From: Brugia malayi
Lineage: Eukaryota > Nematoda > Chromadorea > Rhabditida > Onchocercidae
Assembly: GCF_000002995.4 (NCBI RefSeq)
Contig: NW_025062476.1
Coordinates: 496,001-560,000, forward strand
Direction of reading: 5' to 3'
DNA: 64,000 nt
Shown: positions 39,398-51,385 of the stretch, in pieces
Position numbering within the stretch: position 1 is the stretch's first letter
How the letters are laid out: each line of letters opens with the position of its first letter
Position numbers and translations under genes: made by a program
Notes under the pieces: generated by a model
What the model saw: only the letters and a program-made list of their open reading frames with translations
Databases searched by the model: none
What the model was told of the DNA's origin: nothing

Positions 39398-40900
39398 ACC
39401 TGAAACAAGCATGAACACTTCCTATTCAACAAATAAAACCATTCTTTTACAACTCAAACATTAAATTTAATAAAAATTGAAATTGTAAAAGTAAAAGGAT
39501 GAAATACGACCCATTAAAGCACAGTTTTGTTTTCTTTTTCGAAATATTCAAATATAATCTCAAGCTATGGCTGCAAATATCAACATTTACTTATGCCTGT
39601 TAATGTCGACTATAAAACTATGCCTATTTTGATGTTGTATATCACATATATCTCAACTTTTTATATAACTTAGACTTAGTTTGATGTTATATAGTAATTC
39701 AATCTAGCAAAGAGAATGGTAATGATAAAAGCTTCCATTTCAGAAAGCTAAGTAAAAGTGAGTGCTTACCTGGAAATGACTTGAAAGGAAAGAGAGAAAC
39801 TCATCAGTAAGGGACTTTGGTCAATCAGTTTCAATCGAGGAACCGTGAAATACTTATCAGGTCTAACAGGATCCGGTAAACGCGCGAGAAGTCATTCATC
39901 CTCTTCGAGATATTCAGGAAGTTCTAAAATCAGTAAAGCTAAGTGGAATGACGGACATACGCTGTGCTTGGTTTAGATTTTTATTTGAATTTAATAAAAT
40001 ATCTCATTGTCACAGCTGGTAATATCCAATTCATCGCTCGTTCATTTCTTAGCTTTAACATTATAATTCTTTTTCAAAATATCAATTATTGAAGTTAAAT
40101 TACAGGTAACATTCAAGGACACTAGGAAGTCAAATGTTAAAAATAGCTTACCTCTTGTTTTACTAATTTTTAGTCAAATTTTACTTAAAAATAGAAAGAC
40201 AATTTGTATTTTTTGTTCCTTAGCCAGTACTATCTTACGTTGATATGCCATAATGCGTAGTGATAAAAAGTTGAATTAATAGCAATATCCAGCATTTCAG
40301 CTTGCAGAATACGGAAGTTACTTTTACTTTAATACATATGCATTGTGGACAAACTTGAGTTAATTATTCCACTCAGTTTTTATGTTTTATTAGATGAATC
40401 CATTTTAAAGAAGTTCCCTACTTCCTAATGTTTCTCAGTATACTCTCTGGGAGAAAAGAAAATTACCTTATTTAATTTGAAAAACTTAAAAGCAAATTAG
40501 AATTTCATTTTCTTAATAATTAATATTAAAGGTTCATTCTGATAAAATATTTTCTAAGATTAGATTATCTTATCCCGCGCTTTCCGTTTATTACTAGGAT
40601 GGATATTATTTTCTTTCTAGTCCTTCCTACTCATTTTAACTTCATTTCTAGAAGCAATCTGCATCTTTGCTATGTACGGCGTATCTAAATAGATTTAAGC
40701 AAGATTCAAGAGAGAGTACGTCACGATACGTAGAATTCCATATCAGTTTTTCCGTGATAATTCTCGATTATTGTATTTATGCAGATAATTAATTTGAAAT
40801 GCCAGTATTGACATTAAATTAATTGTGTTTATCTTATCTTTTGCGAAATTTCATACACCTTGAGCTTTCAAAATCTCCATTGATAATTGTTTGTTTATGC
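39398..40900. other. Divergent promoter region of SNX13 and the fructosamine-kinase gene
   Basis: About 1.5 kb between two outward-facing genes. On the minus strand a GC-richer stretch (about 39775-39960) ends in a strong donor, TTCCAG/GTAAGC at 39774-39775. It would splice to the TTTCAG just before the SNX13 start. It is therefore probably a non-coding first exon of SNX13, carrying a short upstream ORF of 22 codons. The rest is AT-rich with no feature seen. Confidence 0.4.
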
Positions 40901-40902
40901 AG
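40901..40902 (+). promoter_or_regulatory. Candidate trans-splice acceptor for the fructosamine-kinase gene
   Basis: TTTATGCAG ends 10 bases before the ATG at 40913, the position expected for spliced-leader addition. Confidence 0.4.
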
Positions 40903-40912
40903 CAAAAAGTAA

Positions 40913-43756
40913 ATGGAGGAAGTGATACGAAAAGAACTGAAATTGAAAACTCTCGAACCATTCGGTGGTTCAGCTGGTGGTTGTATCAGTAAAGGAAGTG
41001 GTTATCATTCAGATCTTGGTGACCTCTTCATCAAATTTAGTGAACGTGAAAATGTGATTTACATTCATTTCTTTAACGGCTTTACATAGATCAGAAGATT
41101 TTATGATCATTTCATATATTATGATCTTTTAAACTTTTATCTTACTGAGAAGATGATGCTAGCTTGAGCTGGACTAATATCGAAAATTTAAATTGAAGCT
41201 TACTTTATTTTCCTCATGTTGAATTATAAAATATTTACTACTTTTGATTTTTTGCCTTCGAATTGTTCCTTATTTCTATGCTATAAAGCAATTTGTAAGA
41301 AATAATATTCCATAATATCTAATATTATAATTACGAACAAATCCGTAATTAATCTGTGAAATAGTAAATATGCTGTTGAAGGCTAAGCGTATGTTTGATG
41401 GAGAATTCGCAAGCCTGGAAGCTATTTATCATACACAAACAATACGTGTGCCGAAGCCAATCAAGGTCTTCAACTATTCAGAAATTATTAAAAATAAATA
41501 GAATTAAAATGTTACAGTACTTAATGCTAAAAAATATAATTTTAAATAGGCAATCCATAGAACGTTTATTTAAATTATGTTTTCAAATTAAAAGTGCTTC
41601 CAATTAGTAAAATCATGTTATTTTTAAGAGTATATCTGATAGGAACCGGCATTGTTTGGTTACGGAGTACATTGACTTACATGGTTCTTCAAAACCTTCA
41701 CAGCTTGGCCGAGATTTGGCACGGTGGATTATAATTTCATGTTGCACAACTTTTTATTTTATTTTATACAAATATTATTGTGTTAGTTACATATTACAGA
41801 CATTGTAGTAATTTTCTCAACGATACAATGCATATTTATTCTGAAAAGTAGTCCGTGATCAAAAGAAATCAAGAAATAGTCATTAGTGATCGATCAATCG
41901 ATCGCGGTATATTTCCGAAAATTAACAAATTTGGAGTTATTTTCTCTCAGAATATTTGCTTATTTTCACTTTCATTAACTGGTCAGAATCATTCAGTAGT
42001 AGTTTGTAGGATGCATATGCACAATGCATATTTGTTGAAAGAGAAAGAGCGTGCAAGTAGTTTTGTTGGGGGTCAGGAAAAAGCTACTGAACCAATTATA
42101 CAGTTCGGATTTCACGTGCCCACTTGTTGTGGTTATTTACCCCAAATGAATGAATGGTGCGACGATTGGGTGGTAAAGTGTTGTTTTTAATCTTTGTAAT
42201 TTTGTAGACCATAATGACCACCAATTAGTATCTGAATATTCAATAGTTTAAGATGTTTGAGCTTGTATAACACAGTTCATACTTATAACGAATATAAGAG
42301 GCAGTTAAACTATTGGCTGCAATTGAATGAAATATTTTTTAGACTTTATTGAAGCATGACGATTGCTGTAAACTTTATAAGTTGTTTCAGAAATTCTTCG
42401 TGCGAAATCGATTGAAATATCAAATCGACATGCTATTGGAAGTAGGTTTATGAATTAATTTGAAAGATTTCCCATTACTTTCATTGGACATATTTTATTG
42501 CAAAAAAAGCCAATTCTGGAAAAAGCTACTGAACCAATTAGTCTGATTTCAACTGTCCACTTGTTACGATTATTTACCCCAAATGATTTTTTTACTCTGT
42601 ATTAAATTTGCTCTATGTGGAGCTACAAGTCCTTATACTATTTCTTGCATTTTCAGTGTAACGTTTTTTGTTGCAGGAACGTAATGACAGGGATTTGCTT
42701 TCATTATGGCCTCAGTTGGAACGAAAAATCCCAACATTCTTTAAGGATAATGGAAGCATTATTCCAGCCCTCGTTCATGGAGACTTGTGGTCTGGAAACT
42801 ATTCGTATTGTGCGGATGGCCCAGGTGAACATTGGGAATATTTTTCTCAAGATTTTACCATTTACTGATGACTTTATACGGATATATTAATTTGATTTTG
42901 GTTATATTAAATTTTAGTGTTAAGTTTTCGTTTTGTACATTTGTACATTTTAGTGTTAAGAACACTGATAGTTTTCGTTGTCCCTGCCAAGAAAAACAGT
43001 GAATAGATTTCTTATAATCCTTGTCAAAAAACTGTTACTGTGAAAGACTTGAGCAAATAATACCACCTATAACTCGAATCACTTAACCTGTTTAATTCCA
43101 ATAAAATTTTCAGTGCTTCCAATAGTTTTACTGAAAGACATTACAACTACATATTTTATCAACACACTATTATATCATAAATACAACATACTTACTACGA
43201 ATATTTTCAGTGATTTTTGACCCTGCTTCATTTTACGCACACAGTGAATATGAACTTGGTATAATGAAAATGTTTGGTGGTTTCAGTAGCTCTGTTTATT
43301 CCGCTTATCACGAAATCATTCCCGAAACGAAAGGTATTCAGAAACGTGTTCAATTGTACGAACTATTCCATCATCTAAATCATTGGTCAGTTTCATGCAT
43401 TTTCATCTTCCTCACGATTTTTATTTCCCATCATTAACATGTTTCCGTTGGTCAAAATTCGGCTGATATGTCATAATTATTTCATTGTCTTTTTGTTACC
43501 CTAGCGGGAAAATATCATGAAACACGAAGAATTTGCATTCAAGTTTCACTGCCAAAATTTCGATATCTGTTGCATCTTTTTATAATGAAATTACAAGAAG
43601 ACTGACTTCAAACATGCACTTTATATTTTTGCTGGGATATAATTCACTTTCTTATCTTGGCCAATGTTTTTATGTAAACATTTCTAATATTTTAGGAATC
43701 ATTTCGGTAATGGATACAAGAGTGGCACAATTGCCATTATGCATTCTTTATCTTGA
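40913..43756 (+). CDS. FN3KRP: Fructosamine-3-kinase / ketosamine-3-kinase family protein
   Basis: These kinases phosphorylate sugar adducts (ketosamines) on proteins so that the adduct is released (deglycation repair). Exons: 40913-41053, 41382-41465, 41643-41723, 42010-42172, 42391-42441, 42677-42824, 43211-43385, 43696-43756; about 300 residues (human 309). It starts [19 protein letters not shown], with P-loop [11 protein letters not shown]. Later come [40 protein letters not shown], the catalytic HGDLWSGN, and [19 protein letters not shown]. It ends HLNHW...[10 protein letters not shown]. It resembles human FN3KRP at most of these. The P-loop Cys described as a redox switch in FN3K is present. 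The joint 41465/41643 does not agree in phase and may hide a micro-exon; the acceptor at 41381 is poor. HGDLWSGN and DPA imply activity. Confidence 0.88.
42518..42586 (+). pseudogene. Decayed partial copy of fructosamine-kinase exon 4 inside the same gene
   Basis: This intronic stretch starts GGAAAAAGCTACTGAACCAA and ends TTATTTACCCCAAATGA. It matches exon positions about 42076-42148 (which encode [21 protein letters not shown]). The ends are identical, and the middle has substitutions plus a net loss of about four bases, which breaks the frame. It lies in the intron between exons 42391-42441 and 42677-42824. It is best read as an internal duplication that is no longer coding. Confidence 0.8.
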
Positions 43757-44310
43757 TGATTGCAAAAGCAATTATTGTACAGTGTAATAATAAAATGATG
43801 CTGAATATATGCGTTTTATTATGGTCCCCATGTATTATGAAGAATATGGTGTCGATCATTTATGCATCTCTGAATACAATTTGTCACAGTTGAAGAGCAA
43901 ATCTTTTACTAACGAATGGACTTTTTTTTACCGAGTGAATTTTTTTCTATCCCTGTGCAGAAACTTGACTCGATAAATTCTGGTAATAACTGAAAATGAT
44001 CACTACGTTAATTAGTGTTTGAAGTATTCTGAAAAAACTAAAGCTTCTTTGAAGTTAGCTTTTTTTAGCTTTTTCGTAAATCTGAATTCGAAAACATCTT
44101 CATAAAATAAGGTCGACTTTAAAAATAATTCAAACACAAAGTATTATATTATGTAGTGATGCTAAGCAGCATTACAAATATCTATTTGGGTCCCGAAAAA
44201 AGAAAAAAAAAAACCAAAACAAAAGAATTGAAAATCATATTTTAATAAATAAGTCGAAGCTTTTGTATGAGGATCATTGTTGAGTCAAAGATCTCGGTAG
44301 GGTGGCGGTA
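43757..44310. other. Intergenic stretch with polyadenylation signal
   Basis: AATAAA at 43789-43794 lies 33 bases after the kinase stop. The remaining half kilobase up to the MATH-BTB start is AT-rich with nothing recognised. Confidence 0.5.
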
Positions 44311-47274
44311 ATGGAGTGTTTTTCAAAAAGCGATGAGGGCAAACTTGATGAACTTATTTTCATTCATCGCTCTGCATTTACTATTGCTTACATGGACAAT
44401 CGTATCCATTCGGCTACATTTTCCTCCACGTATGGCAGTCGTTCCATTGATTGGTCAGCTTTAAACTTTAAACTAACTAAAAGTGATATCCGCTTCTACA
44501 GAATTCTCACACAAATATAAGCACTTTTGTCTCTCTTTGAAATAATAAACAAAATTGAACTTTTTTTTTTTCATTTTTCTCATTAATTCAATTGGACATA
44601 GAAAACTATCAGAAATAGCGATAGATGATAATAGTTTATCTCACTCTTCCATTCTTTCCATATTGTTTCCTAGGTTTTTTGATATATCATGTGATCGCCG
44701 ATCACCACAGATTCGACTTGCACAGCGACGTATGAGAATCGACGAAACTTACCCGTCGGGCTTTATACTTCTTAAATACTATGCAGTTTCCAGGAAATAT
44801 GATCAAAGTAGGTACTCCTGTGGTACCTGTGGTACTACATTTATGAACTAAAGAATTTATGCGGATGAAATTATAAAAAAGTTTGACGACTGCATTTTTG
44901 ATATAATTTTATACCGCAGTGTTACTTTTTGAAGTTCATTGTTAAAAGCTTAATAGAATTTGAAAGATATATTCGATTGCGTTACTTCGGAATGGTTTTT
45001 TTTTTCAGTAAGTGAATTGGAAATGGAAGAAAGACCGTTCAGTGGTTTATTTGTTGTTCCAGAAAGTAGTGAATTTTTTCGGACGATTTTTAATACTCTT
45101 CATTCGCAGACATTTGATGGTGGTGAGATAGTTCTTACCGTGAGAATTACTTTCAAAGTTAAAAATTTTTTCGGAATGCTACGACGTCGCGAAAGAGATC
45201 CACTGACCCATATCTCCGAGAAGGATCCTCGATCAGTTGCATTGAAACAAATTCTAGATACTCAAAGGTTTTTGCTTCACTTCAAAAACTACTGGTGTCG
45301 TAAAAAACGATACATTTAAATTACAAATTCAAATTCTAACACTTTTGCCAAATATCTGATAAATCAATCACCAAATAATTTTTCATTCATAATCTATGTC
45401 TAGTTCATTTAAGCCATTATGCTAATTACTTCCTTTTTCTCACACAACCAAAAAACCCCTTGCTAGCAATCTTTGTTTCACATCAGTCAAATGTCCTCTG
45501 TCGTATTCGGCTATCAGTACAGTTCTGTATATAAACTAAATCCTTCATTACGATTATTCATTCTACGTTTTGGGATGATTTTGATTATTTTAGTGTTTTA
45601 TAATTATATTATATCTTTCATTACGCGTTGTTATAATGTTGATTTGTTGATTTAATTACCCAACTTTGAGGCAAAATAAAATGTCTGGCAGTCAATACAT
45701 TCCACAACAGTTGGTTTTAGATTTCAAAAGATCGAATTCCTTGGATACATCTCAGAATCTAGACACTTTTCTCAGTCTCATTTTAGAGGCCAGCCATCTG
45801 CAACTTTATTTAATGGCAGAAAAAAACATTGTTGGGTTACAGTATTTACTGTTTATTTCTCCTTTTATTCATTGTTGCCTTTGGCTGTTTTTTCCTCTGA
45901 TTTAAACAAAGTGGATGTGCTTGAAATTGCCTTTTAAAGTTCAAACTCGAATAGTTTGCTTACTTCAGTCTCGTGCTTATGCTTCGTATTTCTGTTTATT
46001 AGCTTTTTCGAATTTCCTCAGTTTCTGTTAGTGCATATTTTGTGATTAGAATAAAAAGCGAATGCACATTTTTTAGAGATTTCAAAATTATGGCAAATGA
46101 TGGCGAGATCAAGACATCAAAATATCTACTTTACTTATCAACAAATTATTTTCATGAGTTGATCACAGCAAACCCATTTGCGTTCTCTGTTGTTCTTGAT
46201 TTCAATCGAGATATTATTGAAAAGGTTATAGAATTCTTTCATCGAATCTTTCAAATGTATATGTTTAGAGATTGAAAAATTAAACAGGTTTCAGAAAGCC
46301 GTAGGTGTTATTATCAGATGATTTCAATGTTCATGATGGTTCTGAATAATTTATATGCAACTTAATAAATCCTGTGGAATTTATTTTTTTAATTTTAAAA
46401 ATTTTAGTTAATGCCAGTGACGAGACTATGACAGAATACATATATATTCTAATATGCAAGAATTTTTTAGGTCCTCGATTTTGCATTTAAAGGCACCTAT
46501 AACATGGAAGTACAGCTAATTGACAAAGTTAGGAAGTTTCTGCAATGTGTCCGCAGAATAAAGCCTCTAAAACAGACTGAAATTATCAACCACATATCCG
46601 TTAAACTCAATGAAACTCTTCAACAAGTCATTTTTTAATTAAATTTGAATATGTGGAGTATTTTCGAGAAATAGAGGGAATTTGATATCCCTGTCTCCAT
46701 TAATCATTTCAAAAATCAAAAGAAATAAGCATAACGATCCAACAGAATTGGAAAAGTGTCAATTTGGATGATGCCGTCAAAATATTAGATATCGCTTACG
46801 AGCAACAATTTGCCAATCTTCTTGATTCAACAATGAACCTTATAGTCGATCAGTACTTCATTGATTTCCGGTAAGGGTACCATAGACTGTAACATTTTTA
46901 ATATTTGGAATAATTTTTTATCATTTATAACCTTGCAAGCATCAGATCGAAGCAGATATTTCGAATCCTCTCTATCTGGTGTATGCTTTACTTGTATCAG
47001 TAAGGAATTAATCAGTAAATTTAATGACTGAACTAGGTAGGAGCGAAAATCTACACAATTTTGGACACGAACTTTTAATTCTTTAAGACTTATGTATAAC
47101 GAACATTCGGAAGGTGAGAATGGAGAGCTATTTCGACGTTTGAGCCACTCGGAGATTGCCGATTTCTTGGCTCCGACAAATGTAATGCTAACAAGTTATC
47201 GAAAACGCGGTTCTGTGACGCGAATTTTGAAATATAAAACTAGCGCACCTCCCAAAAGACAGTTTATTGAATAA
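44311..47274 (+). CDS. MATH-BTB-BACK domain protein (probable cullin-3 adaptor)
   Basis: MATH-BTB proteins bring substrates to cullin-3 ubiquitin ligases. Exons 44311-44453, 44674-44807, 45009-45267, 46077-46224, 46471-46626 and 46746-46870 join in phase; a last exon of about 47041-47274 carries the stop. The N-terminal 175 residues form a divergent MATH-like sandwich (IHSATFSSTYGSRSIDWFFD, DGGEIVLTVRITFKV). The joint at 45267/46077 reads ILDTQRDFK, leading straight into a BTB domain: IMANDGEIKTSKYLLYLST, then VLDFAFKGTYNM. A BACK-like helical region follows (NLDDAVKILDIAYEQQFANL; FRRLSHSEIADFLAP). The MATH assignment is by pattern only. The final joint is out of phase whichever AG is used, so a micro-exon, an error or a real frameshift remains possible. 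The 809-bp third intron holds an inserted SL1-headed sequence. Confidence 0.6.
45649..45670 (+). other. Genomically encoded SL1-like spliced-leader sequence
   Basis: Twenty of 22 positions match the conserved nematode SL1 leader (core TTTAATTACCCAA, end TTTGAG). The mismatches are A for G at position 2 and C for G at position 16. It is followed not by the GT donor of an SL RNA gene but by GCAAAATAAA and an ATG. It therefore looks like the 5' end of a reverse-transcribed, trans-spliced mRNA. SL1 was compared from memory. Confidence 0.7.
45671..45905 (+). pseudogene. Candidate retrocopy body behind the SL1-like sequence (74-codon frame)
   Basis: After the SL1-like 22-mer come 10 bases of leader and ATG 45681. 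An open frame of 74 codons follows to TAA 45903-45905. The translation begins MSGSQYIPQQLVLDFKRSNS and ends in a hydrophobic segment FISPFIHCCLWLFFPLI. The frame after the stop is open for another 40 codons or so, again rich in hydrophobic residues. That suggests a multi-pass membrane parent protein whose copy has acquired a stop. I do not recognise the parent. It sits in the sense orientation inside a MATH-BTB intron. No long poly(A) or target-site duplication was identified. Confidence 0.4.
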
Positions 47275-47530
47275 CTGTTCAATGCTTTAAGCAAAAAAAG
47301 GAGAAATTCAGGACACTGATAATTTGTATATTTAAACATGACACCGTACATCTATTTTTTTTCAGCCAGATAAAATTCCAAAGAAATTCAAATTCATCGT
47401 AAGTAAAAATTCAGACAATTTGTGTACTTAAACATTAGAAATTAGGTATTTGGTAGATTTTATCTACTGGAAAATAGGTGAAACCGTATGCGTATTGTAA
47501 AGTCGTACTGTAAAGTGTAAACACGTATTA

Positions 47531-50500
47531 TCACCAAATATCCTCCACATATCGATCATTTGTTCGCAGTTCTCTGAGATATGATTCTGCTTCCTCTTTA
47601 CTTTTACCTATAATAATGTTTCAATTTTTTTTTAAGTTAAGACAATAATATGCGAAAAACATGCACATAACGAACAGCATAACAAGATAGAAGCAAAAAA
47701 ATTGATGGTAAAGTGAGTAAGGATTGGAGCAATTAGCATCCTACCTTTCCAATATGTCAGTAAATAGCAATACGCTGCATATTTCATGTCTTTTTGGAAC
47801 TATAGTTTATGAAATAATGAAAGAAACTTACTTAGAAATTCGCTGAAAATGTGTACAAAGACATCTGCCACATGTTTCAACATTTGCTTCGAGGAGCCAC
47901 ATACAAAAATGATTGCAGGATGATTTTCGTCTTTATTTTTCCGTGATAGTATATCCGAAATCTAAAAATCAACGTTAATTGGATGCGCGTTTCAAAGTTG
48001 CATATAACTAAGGAATACTGAAGATTTGCAGAAATATATAAAGAACTTTTGGAGGATTGTGATTCAAATAAAAATCTATAAATAATCAGAAGCAAACCGC
48101 ACTTTTCCACCGCGTTCCTGCAGGGCGTCTTGCACGTACTTTTTACTAGAGATATCATTATATGGCTGCGATTCGCAAAGAGATACGTGTGAAAGGATGT
48201 TCTCGTCTACAGATCGCATAATATCCTCACTGTAAAGTAAAATTTAAGCAGTTGTTTTATTCTGCTGAAACTGAAGAAAAACACTGCACTATGAATAATT
48301 TGACTCTGATCTCGCATATACAGGTTTGATACAATGCACCCTAGAAAAAATATTACACTTAAAGCTTAGTAACTAGAACTTTACTTAACTGAATTAAGAG
48401 AAAAGTGAATTTTAATAAAAAAAAAAACGAGTTGGAAATTATATGGAATTCATTTCAAATGGCAACTCTTTCACCCAGTAAATGGCATGGCTCCTCAAAA
48501 CATTCAACGCGTACTGAAATGTAAAGTGAGATTATCCCATACTACAGCTCTAATGGAGATCATTACTAAAGTTGCACACACAGATGATGCTGATCCATTT
48601 ATAACTTACTAATGAATGCAATCGTTCTTAACATTTCGAATTCCAAAATACAATTCTCGTCGCACTTTGTATTTCTCGGCTTCCAAGAAAGCTCTAGAAT
48701 TACATATTACAAAGTTGAACAGCAGTTTTCAATGAAGAAAAACTAGTGTTTGAAAGTGAAAAACTTACAACTTTTGTAGGAAAGATAAAAATGGTGCTAG
48801 TGCAGTCCCTGTACAGACCATGATAAGCGGCGTACGTGCAAGATCAAAAGAAGAATGCACCGGTGGAGGTAAACGGAAACGAGACGATTCTTTCAGAAGC
48901 ATCTAAAAACAAAACCTCATCAGCAGTTCTAATTTATCTAAAAGTAAAGAAGCATGAATTCTGCTTAGCTTTACTCATATCAATATCTAGAAACTGAAAA
49001 GCGACCTGAAATTGAAAATAGTACTACAACTAACCACAACTTGTTGTCCTTTTTTCAGCGTTGATAGCCATCCCGATGATAAACCAAAACGATGGAAACA
49101 GCGGCCTTCAGTGGCAGTAAAGTGCAATAGTGAAAAAATGAAACGTATACGTTTTCCCCAAAGTTCCCTGATACAACTGACACTGTATGGTCGCGGAAGC
49201 AAACGAGGCAGCAGTTCTTAAAAATTTATATTACAGTAAATTATTCAATAAACATGTAGAATTCAGAATGAAAAATATTTAACTAACCAATCAAACGTTC
49301 AACGGTAGGTCTACATGAAGGAAAGTTTAGCAGAAAATCAACCAACGAAAGACCAGCCTGAAATCATTTCATTCCATTCAATTTCTTTCAAAGTAATTAA
49401 CGTTACTAAGAACAATGAAATTAGCCAATCGTAACACTCTAAGATCTACTCGCGTATATTAGTATGCTTTCAGATTGACCAGTAGAAGTTCAACTTATTT
49501 TTAAACGATAGTTTTTTTTTTTTTTTTTGTACAGTATCGCAACTGCGGAGACGCATCATGAGAAAGCCGAAGAATTCAACGAACGTGACATTATGATTGG
49601 TAAGACAACTATTAATTCGATGACTAACAGCAAATAAATCTGAAAATATATTTTAAGATTTACCTGACGAACAAATTTTGTGAATTCTTCAACTCCTTGA
49701 GCACTACACAGTTCCAGAATGCGTCTTTTTTGATACTCGCTTTCTGTACATTCCGCAAGTACACGAAGAAGAGGCTAAAAATGGAAACAAAAAATTATAA
49801 ATTATAAAAAAAAAAAAACTATAGAAAAGACTTACTAATACTTTTCTAAGAAGTAACCTTATGTTCTCGAAAAATATAACTTACTCGGCCTGGCGATCGC
49901 CTGATATCAAGACACCACGTGAAAATGTATCTTAGAGTAGAAACTTCTGGTATATACGGTGGTATGGCTGTATTTTTCACTGCATTTTGAGATTTAACAG
50001 TTACAACTAATTTCCGATCTGCTGCCTCTAAAAATCCTATCCTGAAAACTAAGCAAAAGACATAATATTTGGAAAAGACAAGCAGTTATGAATCAAACAA
50101 ACCGAAAAAGATTTCTGAAACAGCTGCACTTTTCATGCGATAGGTTAGCCTAAAAGCCGCTTTGCTATCATTTAGTTTTACTTATTGGAAGATTGAAAAT
50201 TTCCCAACTATGCAGTGTATGTATTCTTGATGGTATAGCTACACACAAACAAAACCAAACATGTGGAACAGACTAACTCAGAAGCATCGCATAGGCACAC
50301 TAATGGCTACAACAATATTAAAAGTTTTTATCTTTTGAACACCGAATACCTCTTTTGCCATCTTCATTTCGCAGTACACTTGGAAGTGCTTCTACGTTTT
50401 TTAAAGAGTTAGACAGAATTACCTTTCTAAAATGAAATCCACTTCTTCCCGAGTATTCGGCACAACGAAATAAAACGCATCGCCTGGTTCGTAACATATT

Positions 50501-51385
50501 TCGGCATCATGTTCCAAATCCACCACAATTTCTTGCTTTGGCTTCTGGATTTCCAAACTCGTAAGATTAGAAACACTGACTACACGGCCTCGATATCTTT
50601 CATTAAGGGCTCCTGCAACGCTACACCCATTCTGCCAAGGTAAATCATCAGTATTCTGAAAACTTGAAATATGGTAAAAACATAAGGGAAAAATTAAAAC
50701 AAATTATAAGGGGGTGAAAAAAAAAAACATACATATTCTTCGGAAGTAATTTTGCAATTCAAATATGAATCTCTTGCAATTGGAACTCGCAACTGCGAAT
50801 CATCTTGAAGCTTCTGAGCACCTGAAAACAAAATTGATATAATACTTTTAAGCAATTTATATAATTTATTTCATCTCTATTACAAAATATTAGGACGAAA
50901 ATATTTAAAGATGGATGAAACAACAAAAATAAACTACTCCAGATTACCTCTAATAAGACATGCAACATTCTCAGGCCACGTCGGTGGATGTACTTCTAGC
51001 GATTTCAGAATTCCATTTAAACCTTCCTGTAAAAAGTTTCTTAGGATATGAATAAGCAAATAAAGAAAGCATGTAAGTGCATTTATAAAGCCTGTTTGCC
51101 CAATAAATCTCTTCTATGTTCACAGGAGACTCGACTATCCAACAGTTCGGGGTTCAGTTTATGATACAAGCAAAATGAACAAATGAAACAATCCAAGTTG
51201 TTTGTTCCTTTCCAATATGCTATAGTGAACTAAATATCGCTTAGTTCATTCTTTTTTGTGAGTGGAACCTCATGAAAAATGGAGCTGAAACAACCAACCT
51301 TGCAATCCTCTTTCTCTTCCAGACACAACTGCCGAATACGGTATATATCCATCATACCATCATCACATGACACGACATTTTTCAT
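47531..51385 (-). CDS. MTRR: Methionine synthase reductase without the FMN domain
   Basis: MTRR reactivates cobalamin-dependent methionine synthase, passing NADPH electrons through FAD and FMN. Exons: 51299-51385, 50948-51026, 50733-50821, 50423-50655, 49885-50041, 49664-49774, 49288-49357, 49035-49216, 48769-48902, 48610-48693, 48103-48229, about 47833-47962, 47531-47607 (about 519 residues; human about 700). Landmarks: YEPGDAFYFVVPNTREEVDF, LRYIFTWCLDIRRSPGR, KRRILELCSAQGVEEFTKFV, FLLNFPSCRP, the FAD motif RPYS, SGWLS, the NADPH motif CTGTALAPFLSFLQ, VCGSSKQM and the terminal YVEDIW. All have direct counterparts in human MTRR. The first residues (MKNVVSCDDGMMDIYRIRQL) correspond to the hinge after the flavodoxin. 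No flavodoxin exons were seen upstream, where SDHD begins 284 bases away. Confidence 0.9.

Noticed and set aside
45473..45655. Small membrane protein frame in a MATH-BTB intron
   Set aside because: Has one hydrophobic stretch, but lies inside an intron whose flanking exons join perfectly without it.
45649..45670. SL RNA gene
   Set aside because: The leader is not followed by a GT donor or an Sm-site-like region; a leader and ATG follow instead.
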